Shown here: positions 33,818-41,209 of the stretch, piece by piece
Numbering within the stretch: position 1 is the stretch's first letter
Layout: each line of letters starts with the position of its first letter
Assembly (NCBI GenBank): GCA_029775925.1
Contig: JARVKB010000006.1
Location: 1-44,734 of the forward strand
DNA from: Nitrososphaeria archaeon
Lineage (GTDB): Archaea; Thermoproteota; Nitrososphaeria; Nitrososphaerales; JACAEJ01
Direction: 5' to 3'
Length of the DNA: 44,734 nucleotides
Notes under the pieces: generated by a model
Told to the model about the DNA's origin: nothing
Seen by the model: only the letters and a program-made list of their open reading frames with translations
The model's database searches: none
Made by a program: the position numbers and the translations under genes

Positions 33818-34320
33818 CAAGCATGGAAGAAAAAGTTGTCGAGAGTATTAAAACAAGATTTCCTGAAGATATTATTGAGGCAAAAGTTCAAAGAAAGAAT
33901 AGAGTTTCTATATCTGTTAGAAGTGATAAAATCTACGACGTTGGGTTATTCTTGAGGGATGAGCTAGGATTTAACCATATAACTTCGGTATCAGGTGTTG
34001 ATTATATTGATACAAAAGAATTTGAGGTTATTTATAACGTTTGGGCCATCGATGGAAAGGTTTTAGTTAGCTTAAGGACAAAAATTCCGAGAGATAATCC
34101 AACGCTTAAATCTCTTATTAAAGTATGGGAAGGTGCATTTTATCATGAAAGAGAGACATGGGAGATGTTTGGTATAAAGTTTGAGGGACATCCTAATTTA
34201 TCTTTACTTCTCCTCCCTGAAGATTGGGACGGCCCGCCGCCGCTTCGTAAAGACTTTCTTCTTCCAGATACTCCTCAAGAAAAATTGGAGGAGAAGATCA
34301 AAAGGGCAGGTGGTCAATGA
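33814..34320 (+). CDS. nuoC: Complex I/Fpo-type subunit C
   Basis: Soluble 30-kDa-type peripheral subunit, 168 residues. The family signature is FYHERETWEMFGIKFEGHPN near residues 110-129, followed by LLLPEDWDGPPPLRKDF. It is separate from D, unlike the fused CD of E. coli. ATG start overlapping nuoB (ATGA), and its stop overlaps nuoD in the same way. Confidence 0.95.
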   Translation: MTSMEEKVVESIKTRFPEDIIEAKVQRKNRVSISVRSDKIYDVGLFLRDELGFNHITSVSGVDYIDTKEFEVIYNVWAIDGKVLVSLRTKIPRDNPTLKSLIKVWEGAFYHERETWEMFGIKFEGHPNLSLLLLPEDWDGPPPLRKDFLLPDTPQEKLEEKIKRAGGQ

Positions 34321-35405
34321 ACATGTCTATAATGAAATTAAGTATGGGACCCCAACACCCTATAACAGGGCACTTTAGATTTATTTTAGATGTAGATGGA
34401 GATTTAGTTCTAAAGCTTGAACCAGACATAGGTTATACTCATAGAGGGATAGAGAAATTAGCTGAAAAAAGAACATATCTTCAAAATTTACCACTTATCG
34501 AGAGAGTTAATAGCTATTGTGATAGCGTAGGAACAATGCTTGGATACCTAGAGGCTATAGAAGAGTTGATGGGTTTAGAAGTACCTGAAAGGGCAAAGTA
34601 CCTCAGAGTCATAGCTGCAGAATTGAATAGAATTGCAAGTCATTTATATGCTGCATGCTTATTCTCGGTTGCAACAGGACTCGAGACTATGTTGATGTGG
34701 CCTATTAACGATAGGGAGTTAATACTAGATTTACTTGAAAAGTTAACAGGACAGAGAATTACTTACACCTACCCAACCATAGGAGGAGTACGCTTTGATA
34801 TGTCGGAAGGGTTTAAAGAAGAGGCATTAAAAAGGCTCGATTATTTAGAGAAAAGGACTGAAGATTATTATAAAATGCTACTGTGGAACCATACATTCCA
34901 GATAAGAGCAAAAAATGTTGGTATATTAAAACCATCAGATGCTATAAGGTTGGGGATAGTAGGACCAAATCTTCGAGCTTCTGGAGTTAAGGCTGATGTT
35001 AGGAAGGATGAACCTTATGAAGTTTATGATAGATTTGACTTTTCTATACCAACAGGAAAGAACGGCGATTCTTATGATAGATTAGAGGTAAGGTTCAAAG
35101 AAGTAGAGCAGAGTATAAATATTTTAAGGCAAGCGATAAAAGATATACCTAAAGGACCTATAAAGAAGTGGGCGCCACCAATAGTGCCTAAAGGTGAGGT
35201 TTATACAAGGGTCGAAGCAGCAAGAGGGGAATTTGGTTATTATATCGTCGCTGATGGAACTATGAAGCCGTATAGGCTCAAGATGAGTCCTCCATCCTTC
35301 AGAAACTTAATAGCACTTCCCTACTTATGCAGGAACGTACCACTCGCCGATGTACCTGTAATATACATAAGCCTTGACCTCATACCTATGGATGTAGACA
35401 GGTGA
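34317..35405 (+). CDS. nuoD: Complex I/Fpo-type subunit D
   Basis: 49-kDa-type subunit forming the quinone pocket with B. N-terminal MGPQHPITGHFRFIL and GYTHRGIEKLAEKRTYLQ contain the conserved His residues of the quinone site. The C-terminus ends SLDLIPMDVDR. The paired Cys motifs that bind NiFe in related hydrogenases are absent, so this is a respiratory-type subunit, not a hydrogenase. Length 362 is typical for archaeal D. ATG start overlapping nuoC. Confidence 0.96.
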   Translation: MNMSIMKLSMGPQHPITGHFRFILDVDGDLVLKLEPDIGYTHRGIEKLAEKRTYLQNLPLIERVNSYCDSVGTMLGYLEAIEELMGLEVPERAKYLRVIAAELNRIASHLYAACLFSVATGLETMLMWPINDRELILDLLEKLTGQRITYTYPTIGGVRFDMSEGFKEEALKRLDYLEKRTEDYYKMLLWNHTFQIRAKNVGILKPSDAIRLGIVGPNLRASGVKADVRKDEPYEVYDRFDFSIPTGKNGDSYDRLEVRFKEVEQSINILRQAIKDIPKGPIKKWAPPIVPKGEVYTRVEAARGEFGYYIVADGTMKPYRLKMSPPSFRNLIALPYLCRNVPLADVPVIYISLDLIPMDVDR

Positions 35406-36460
35406 TAAGAATGATACCTATTTTGAGCTTTTCTGAAATTATCGAATTAATATTGAAGGTACTGATCTTTCCGGGCTTAGCCTTTCCATTATTATTTGCG
35501 ATGATAGTGATTTGGTTCGAGCGAAAATTTCTTGCAAGAATAATGCTTAGAATAGGACCTCTCCATGTAGGACCTCTCAATAGAACAGGATTATTCCAAC
35601 CTATTGCAGATTTCCTTAAATTAATCCAGAAAGAGATCATAGTCCCAGATAATGCCTATAAAATTCTCTATAATGCTGCTCCGATAATAGCATCCATTGT
35701 AGCATCTATGAGTGTAGCCTTTATACCATATGCTCCAAAGCCAGATGGTGGTTACTGGATGATATACTACACACCGTGGAGCTTATTGGTAATTTTAGCT
35801 ATATTTACCGCTAGGCCTTTCATAATGGTTGGAGCCGGATGGGCATCCAATAGCAAGTATTGCACTTTGGGTGCGATTAGAGCTGCTTTACAACTCTTGG
35901 CTTACGAAGTACCTATCGCACTTTCCTTAGTCAGCATAGTGATAATGAGCAGGACTTTTGACCTGGCTAAAATTGTTGAGGCGCAATCATCGATTTGGTT
36001 CATAATTCTTCAACCTATAGGCTTTATAGTCATTCTAATCGCTATGATGGCTGAGCTTTCAAGAAGACCATTTGATATACCTCTTGCTGAACAAGAAGTA
36101 GTATTTGGTTGGCCAACTGAATATACTGGCACCCAGTTCGCCCTTGTGATGGTCTCAGAATACTTTGACCTTTGCGCAGTCACATCTCTAATAACTGTAC
36201 TCTTTCTAGGCGGGTGGAGTGGGCCCGCTATACCAATTTTAAACGATGTATCACCAATTTTATCAGGAGTATTCTGGTTCCTTCTCAAGATGGCTATATT
36301 AACGGTGATCATAATAATGGGGAGAGGAATTTATCCACGTCTAAGAATAGATCAATTACTCGATGCTGGCTGGACTCTTTTAATTCCATTAGCGATCATA
36401 CAAATAATTATCACACTTTTTACAGCACAATGGTGGATTCCATTATTAGGAGGTGTTTGA
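35402..36460 (+). CDS. nuoH: Complex I/Fpo-type subunit H
   Basis: Eight-helix membrane subunit connecting quinone pocket to pumps. Conserved blocks: RIMLRIGPLHVGPLNRTGLF, QPIADFLKLIQKE, GWASNSKYCTLGAIRAALQLLAYE (part), AELSRRPFDIPLAEQEVVFGWPTEY (part). The start is either GTG 35402, overlapping the nuoD stop, or ATG 35411. About 350 residues. The stop overlaps a short out-of-frame ATG at 36460, which is not the start of nuoI. Confidence 0.96.
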   Translation: MIRMIPILSFSEIIELILKVLIFPGLAFPLLFAMIVIWFERKFLARIMLRIGPLHVGPLNRTGLFQPIADFLKLIQKEIIVPDNAYKILYNAAPIIASIVASMSVAFIPYAPKPDGGYWMIYYTPWSLLVILAIFTARPFIMVGAGWASNSKYCTLGAIRAALQLLAYEVPIALSLVSIVIMSRTFDLAKIVEAQSSIWFIILQPIGFIVILIAMMAELSRRPFDIPLAEQEVVFGWPTEYTGTQFALVMVSEYFDLCAVTSLITVLFLGGWSGPAIPILNDVSPILSGVFWFLLKMAILTVIIIMGRGIYPRLRIDQLLDAGWTLLIPLAIIQIIITLFTAQWWIPLLGGV

Positions 36461-36463
36461 TGG

Positions 36464-36898
36464 TTGGTCGTAGATATAATTAGACCTTTCTTCATAGGTC
36501 TTTACCATGCTTTTAAGAGGACTTTTACGGTTAAGCACCCATTCGTAAGGTTGAAGCCAACAGAAAGATATAGAGGCAGAGTTATGCTCAATATAGATAG
36601 ATGCATAAGTTGTAGGTCATGTACAAACATATGCCCAAATATGGCATTAGAGATGGTCAAGTTCGAGAAAAAATTGGTCCCCCAGTATGATGCGGGACGC
36701 TGTTGCTTGTGTAATTTGTGCGTAGAAGTTTGTCCATCAATGGCTCTTTCTATGGTTCATGAAGTTGAGTTCAGCGAGTACACAAGAAAAGGACTAATAT
36801 ATCCCCCAGATAGATTTAGCCAACCTCCAAAACCAATAACTGAGAAAACCTTAACAGTAAAAATCCTTGATAAAAAACGCGGCGTAGCTCATGGTTAA
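36464..36898 (+). CDS. nuoI: Complex I/Fpo-type subunit I (2x[4Fe-4S])
   Basis: Ferredoxin-like peripheral subunit (144 residues) carrying clusters N6a and N6b. Two CxxCxxCxxxCP motifs are visible: C47/C50/C53/C57 (CISCRSCTNICP) and C80/C83/C86/C90 (CCLCNLCVEVCP). TTG start at 36464. It is the last gene of the operon. No E, F, G or FpoF/FpoO gene follows, so the electron-input module is unknown, perhaps ferredoxin or a separately encoded F420H2 unit. Confidence 0.95.
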   Translation: MVVDIIRPFFIGLYHAFKRTFTVKHPFVRLKPTERYRGRVMLNIDRCISCRSCTNICPNMALEMVKFEKKLVPQYDAGRCCLCNLCVEVCPSMALSMVHEVEFSEYTRKGLIYPPDRFSQPPKPITEKTLTVKILDKKRGVAHG

Positions 36899-36938
36899 TC
36901 ATAGGTAAAGCTCGTAATTATAAATCGTTAAATATGAA

Positions 36939-38228
36939 TTGTACGATATAATTGTGGTAGGAGCTGGCACATCAGGGTGTATCATCGCCAGTCTTTTATC
37001 TAAAAAAGGGTTTAATGTGTGCATCATAGATTCAAAAAAAGCTGACGAGGTAGGGAATAAAGTCTGTGGAGATGCTTTAATAAGCAGAGGGATCGATTCA
37101 TTAAGATTTGAACCCCATAAGAGTACTGTAATGAATATAGCCTCTGCCTTACGTTTTCATGCCCCTGGCATAAAGCCGATATTATTAAAGACAAGAGTCT
37201 TTCTTCTAGACAGATTTAGATTTGGACAATATTTTCTTCATAAAGCCATAGATAATGGTTCTCTTTTTCTAGATAGATGTAAGGCTCTCGCACCGATAGT
37301 GAAAGGTGATAAAGTAATAGGAATAAAAGCTAAAGTCGGTGATTCTAAAAATGAACTTTATGCGAAATTAATTATAGATGCCAGTGGCATAAATGCTGTA
37401 ATAAGAAGAAAATTACCAAAAGATTGGTTTCTTTCTAAATCTATTGGAAAAAACGATCTTGCACTAAGTTATAGAGAGATTAGAAAATTAAAAAGATCGA
37501 TTGATACGGAATATTGTGAGGTATTTTACGATAGAAAAGTTGTACCTAATGGGTATTATTGGATCTTTCCAAAGGGTGACGATATAGTAAATGTAGGGAT
37601 TGGTACTAGAATGAATATAATAGACTACAATCTTAAGGAAAGGTTCTACAAAAATATAATTAGCAACCCCATTTTTACTGAATCTGAGAAATTATCACAT
37701 GGTTTTGGCATATTACCAATAAGTCCTCCTTTAAGTTGCTCTACAGCATCAGGATTTATTGTAATTGGAGATGCAGCCAAGCAAGTGAACCCATTTATAG
37801 GTGAAGGTATTCGACCTTCTATAATATCTGCCCATATAGCTGCCGAGATCATAGAAAATTCAAAAAACTTTGATCAAGACTGTTTATGGGATTACAATGT
37901 AGAATTCATGAAAAGGCTAGGAGCGAAGCATGCTACTTTTGCAGCTTTTGGTTCTTTCTTTGAGAAGCTTGATTATAAGGAAGCAAAAGTATTGCTTTCT
38001 GTATTTGAGAATAAGTCATATAACTTTGATGATTTTGAAGATTTTAACATAAGCTTACTTTTGATAATTAAAGCCCTTTTTAAAGGATATAAACAAATCA
38101 GATCTATACTAAAAGAGCTAGCAATAATAAGATCTGTTCGGTCAATATACAAGAATTTTCCTGATTCTCCTAATAAATTCTTAGAATGGTCATACAAAGT
38201 TGAGCAATTTTGGAAAGATTACCTTTAG
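36939..38228 (+). CDS. Geranylgeranyl reductase-family flavoprotein (1)
   Basis: FAD-dependent reductase of 429 residues in the family that saturates prenyl chains. The N-terminal dinucleotide motif is IVVGAGTSGC at 5-14. K-V-C43-G44 in EVGNKVCGDALIS is the family Cys-Gly site. NGYYWIFPKGDDIVNVGIG lies near 205-223, and IVIGDAAKQVNPFIGEGIRP near 273-292 binds FAD. The C-terminal 100 residues are rich in Lys and aromatic residues. TTG start 40 bases after nuoI. The substrate may be lipid core chains or the side chain of a quinone; proximity to nuo favours the second only weakly. Confidence 0.87.
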   Translation: MYDIIVVGAGTSGCIIASLLSKKGFNVCIIDSKKADEVGNKVCGDALISRGIDSLRFEPHKSTVMNIASALRFHAPGIKPILLKTRVFLLDRFRFGQYFLHKAIDNGSLFLDRCKALAPIVKGDKVIGIKAKVGDSKNELYAKLIIDASGINAVIRRKLPKDWFLSKSIGKNDLALSYREIRKLKRSIDTEYCEVFYDRKVVPNGYYWIFPKGDDIVNVGIGTRMNIIDYNLKERFYKNIISNPIFTESEKLSHGFGILPISPPLSCSTASGFIVIGDAAKQVNPFIGEGIRPSIISAHIAAEIIENSKNFDQDCLWDYNVEFMKRLGAKHATFAAFGSFFEKLDYKEAKVLLSVFENKSYNFDDFEDFNISLLLIIKALFKGYKQIRSILKELAIIRSVRSIYKNFPDSPNKFLEWSYKVEQFWKDYL

Positions 38229-38330
38229 TTTATCTTAAGATAGATAAGGAAAAAGGCTAATAAATATCATATATCATAGTTTTTGGTTAAAATGAGAGTT
38301 TGGTCAAGAATTACTGATACCCCATTATTA

Positions 38331-38348
38331 TATATTTATATATTTTAA
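38331..38348 (+). promoter_or_regulatory. Candidate TATA region for the second geranylgeranyl reductase
   Basis: An 18-base A/T run (tatatttatatattttaa) sits about 47-64 bases before the TTG start of the next gene in a 166-base gap that shows no gene. It implies a separate transcript with a leader of roughly 20-30 bases. Visual assignment. Confidence 0.35.
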
Positions 38349-38394
38349 TTATAGCTTTAATTGGAAAGAAATTTTGGCTTAAAGTGACACAAAA

Positions 38395-39606
38395 TTGATC
38401 AAAAAGGATTATGATGCCATAGTTGTTGGCGCAGGACCTGCTGGTTCTTCTGTCGCGAGAAGAGCTGCGGAGCAAGGGATTAAAGTGCTTATAGTAGAAA
38501 AGAAAAGAGAAATAGGACACCCTATACAATGCGGAGAGCTTGTCCCAACTGTAGAAGAATTTCCAAATATTCTCCCAAGAGCAAAGAGAGGTGAAAAACT
38601 TTTTAACATTCCTGAATGGGTTATATCGAATCGTTGTTCAAGGGTAGCGATTATTGGTCCAAAGAAGAAGGTTCATGAGTTTAAATTCGGTTCAAATATA
38701 GTTGATAGAAGCAGATTCGATAAATGGCTTGTGATGAATGCAACTAAAGCTGGAGCAGAATTGTGGACTTGTTGTGAAGCGATGAGTGCTGAAAAAAATG
38801 GCAAAGAGGTATTAGTGAGAAAGGAGGGGAAGAATTTTAGACTTAAGACAGATGTATTAATTGCTGCGGACGGCCCATCATCAAGAATAACGAGGAGTAT
38901 TGGTTTAAATCCAAATAATCCTGAAGATTTGGCAATAACGATAGAGTATCTTATGGGAGGCGTTGATACTGATCCTGATTTGACTGAAGTTTATTTTGGG
39001 AAAGAATATGCCCCAGGAGGTTATGCTTGGATAATACCAAAAGGAGAAGGTATGGCGAATGTTGGACTCGGTATAAGGACTTCTTTCTCTGAGAGAGGAG
39101 TATCTTTAAGAGATTACCTTGAGAGGTTTATCAAAAAACACCCCATAGCCTCAAAAAAGTTTCAGAAAGGAGTAATCTTATCAAGAACTGGAGGACTGGT
39201 TCCTGTTGGAGGGCCTATTGAAAAGACATATAGCGAGAATGTAATAGTTGTAGGCGATGCTGCAGGCCAGGTTATGGCAACGAATGGAGGAGGAATCCCA
39301 ACAGCAGTTATCTGTGGGGATATAGGTGGAGAAGCTATTGCTAAAAAATTGAGGGGAGAGAACGATTTATCTTTTTATGAGAACGAATGGAAAAAAGAGG
39401 CTGGAAAAGAGCTTTATGCAGGGGTAAAGATAAGAAAAATTGTAGATATTGCTTTACGTAGCGATAAACTTGCAGATATAATCTTTGAAGTATTAGATAG
39501 TAAGATAGTAGAAGAAGTTATTCGCTGTCGTTTATCTATGCCCTTAAATCTTCTTTATAAGACTGTAGAAGGTTTAAAGCAATCTCTAAAAGTCTTTAAG
39601 AAATAA
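38395..39606 (+). CDS. Geranylgeranyl reductase-family flavoprotein (2), probable archaeal lipid reductase
   Basis: FAD-dependent reductase of 403 residues, closest in style to digeranylgeranylglycerophospholipid reductase, which saturates the prenyl chains of archaeal lipids. Motifs: AIVVGAGPAGSSVARRAAEQ at 8-27, HPIQCGELVP at 42-51 with the family Cys-Gly, APGGYAWIIPKGEGMANVGL near 203-222, and VVGDAAGQVMATNGGGIPTA near 284-303. TTG start at 38395. It is distinct from its upstream paralogue, which has an atypical Cys-Gly context. Confidence 0.9.
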   Translation: MIKKDYDAIVVGAGPAGSSVARRAAEQGIKVLIVEKKREIGHPIQCGELVPTVEEFPNILPRAKRGEKLFNIPEWVISNRCSRVAIIGPKKKVHEFKFGSNIVDRSRFDKWLVMNATKAGAELWTCCEAMSAEKNGKEVLVRKEGKNFRLKTDVLIAADGPSSRITRSIGLNPNNPEDLAITIEYLMGGVDTDPDLTEVYFGKEYAPGGYAWIIPKGEGMANVGLGIRTSFSERGVSLRDYLERFIKKHPIASKKFQKGVILSRTGGLVPVGGPIEKTYSENVIVVGDAAGQVMATNGGGIPTAVICGDIGGEAIAKKLRGENDLSFYENEWKKEAGKELYAGVKIRKIVDIALRSDKLADIIFEVLDSKIVEEVIRCRLSMPLNLLYKTVEGLKQSLKVFKK

Positions 39607-39740
39607 ATTTTTGATTGCCTTTCAATTGAATTCATTAAAATAGTGCTAAAGTGTTAAATTGAGCATTACATTATTCTTTCCTGAAATTAAGTACATTAAG
39701 ATTTTAGCGATTTAATGCTTTTAAAGTCTTTGATTGTAGT

Positions 39741-40232
39741 TTATTTTCTTGCTAAAGCTACATATACGTTGACGATGGATATGAGAAAACCGAGTATGGC
39801 GATTCCAATTAGTATTCCAATAGGGTTAACATATCCCACTATACTTTCGTGAATTTGTGGTATTGGAAGTCCATTCAAAAGACCAGTACCTCCAACGAAT
39901 CCCGACCAACCAAGAAGCCACGTTGAACCCACAAGCCCTATTTCCCATAAGATTAAACCCAGCCAAGTTACTTTACTGTTAGGTGTTTTATTTTTAACTG
40001 TTGAAATTATGTGATGAACTGTACCACAGCCCAATATTCCTGCACATCCAACTGTCATAAAAGTAATGTAGCCCACAAAGAACCATGTTCCAGCTGAGCC
40101 TGTAGAGATTATTTGTGGTAACCTAAGGTTAACAATATCAGGCGGGATTATTATTAAAGCAGTCCATATAGCAGTAGCTATAGCGTTAAATGAAGCGACG
40201 TAGAAAAACCTCATAAACTGACTATCCGACAT
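39741..40232 (-). CDS. Uncharacterised four-helix membrane protein
   Basis: A 163-residue protein I do not recognise. It has four hydrophobic segments, about residues 10-30, 48-75, 88-110 and 135-160. The second carries C63, C69 and an adjacent H73-H74 pair (GCAGILGCGTVHHII), and H128 lies in the loop before helix 4. Histidines at helix ends could bind haem or metal, as in small cytochrome-type proteins, but there is no CxxCH motif. No cleavable signal peptide. ATG start. It stands alone between the lipid reductase and tRNA-Arg. Confidence 0.78.
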   Translation of the reverse strand: MSDSQFMRFFYVASFNAIATAIWTALIIIPPDIVNLRLPQIISTGSAGTWFFVGYITFMTVGCAGILGCGTVHHIISTVKNKTPNSKVTWLGLILWEIGLVGSTWLLGWSGFVGGTGLLNGLPIPQIHESIVGYVNPIGILIGIAILGFLISIVNVYVALARK

Positions 40233-40333
40233 ATTATCAATAAAGCAATGTAAATTTAAAAATTTTTCTATAAAAAGTTGATAGTTTAATTATATATAAA
40301 AAATTCCAAAAGAGCAATTCTTATCATTGAGAG

Positions 40334-40412
40334 TGGCGGGCTCGCGGGGATTTGAACCCCGGACCTTCAGCTCCGGAGGCTGACGCCCTAATCCAAGCTA
40401 GGCTACGAGCCC
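40334..40412 (-). tRNA. tRNA-Arg(CCG)
   Basis: On the minus strand the acceptor gggctcg (from 40412) pairs with cgagccc (ending at 40338), with discriminator G at 40337 and an encoded CCA at 40334-40336. The anticodon stem tcagc/gctga encloses the loop ctccgga, giving anticodon CCG for the CGG codon. The T arm cggg-g-ttcaaat-ccccg is intact, the D loop is long and no intron is present. The body is 76 bases. The ArgRS gene starts about 0.8 kb away. Confidence 0.94.
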
Positions 40413-40499
40413 AAATATATAGCTAAAAGTTTAATTAAGCTGATAAAATTAAAAAGTTACGAATTTTCAATTTATAATTAAAGCTAAGCAGGTGCTTAT

Positions 40500-41195
40500 A
40501 TGGAGATAAAAGGCTTTGCTGTAGATGTTGATGGTACAATAACAGAGGATGGTGGAGTGATAAGCCTTGATGCTGCTTACACTCTTCGTTGGCTTGAGAG
40601 AATAGGTTATAAAGTAATCTTAGTAAGTGGGAGAAGCGCATGGGAAGCCTATGCCCTCTCAGTATATCTTGGGATAACAAGGGTAGTAGTAGGAGAGAAT
40701 GGAGGAGTCGTTGCAACATCCCCATTAGATATGATACTACTTGCAGATATCTCACATAGCATGATGGCTTATGATTATCTATCTAAAAAAATATCAAATG
40801 TGAAAATGAAACTTGTCTTTCCTAGATTTACTGAGATTGTTTTAGAAAGAAACTTCGATATTAATGAAGGTAGAAGAATTCTTAATGAGAGTGGCATACC
40901 GGTCACAATCAACGATAGCAAATATGGTTATCATCTCACCCATAAAAATGTGAACAAAGCAGTAGGCTTGAAAGTTGCATCAAATCATCTCAATATTGAT
41001 ACAAGCCAGATAATAGCTATTGGTGATAGTGAAATAGATATACCTATGTTTATGGCATGCGGATATAGCATAGCTTTAGGGAATTCTCCTAATATCTTAA
41101 AGGAGAAAGCAAGCTTTTCCGTAAAATCAACCATGGGTGATGGACTTGTTGAAGCGATTCAACATGTTGCTGAAAAATTCATGAAAATCAATTAG
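40500..41195 (+). CDS. pgp: Phosphoglycolate phosphatase, archaeal HAD type
   Basis: HAD-superfamily phosphatase (cap type C2) of 231 residues, expected to dephosphorylate 2-phosphoglycolate. Motif I is D9-V-D11-G-T (AVDVDGTITEDGG), motif II is VSGRS near 42, and motif IV is AIGDSEIDIPMF near 175-186. The length and the NKAVGLKVA segment before motif IV match the archaeal phosphoglycolate phosphatase/sucrose-phosphatase-like group; sugar-phosphate substrates are possible. ATG start. The gene ends 14 bases before argS. Confidence 0.88.
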   Translation: MEIKGFAVDVDGTITEDGGVISLDAAYTLRWLERIGYKVILVSGRSAWEAYALSVYLGITRVVVGENGGVVATSPLDMILLADISHSMMAYDYLSKKISNVKMKLVFPRFTEIVLERNFDINEGRRILNESGIPVTINDSKYGYHLTHKNVNKAVGLKVASNHLNIDTSQIIAIGDSEIDIPMFMACGYSIALGNSPNILKEKASFSVKSTMGDGLVEAIQHVAEKFMKIN

Positions 41196-41209
41196 AGAAG
41201 GGCTAAGAA

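Noticed and set aside
34317-35405. Large subunit of a membrane NiFe hydrogenase
   Set aside because: The N- and C-terminal CxxC nickel ligand pairs are absent, so it is a complex I-type D subunit.
36460-36483. ATG overlapping the nuoH stop as a start for nuoI
   Set aside because: That frame ends after seven codons; the nuoI frame begins at TTG 36464.
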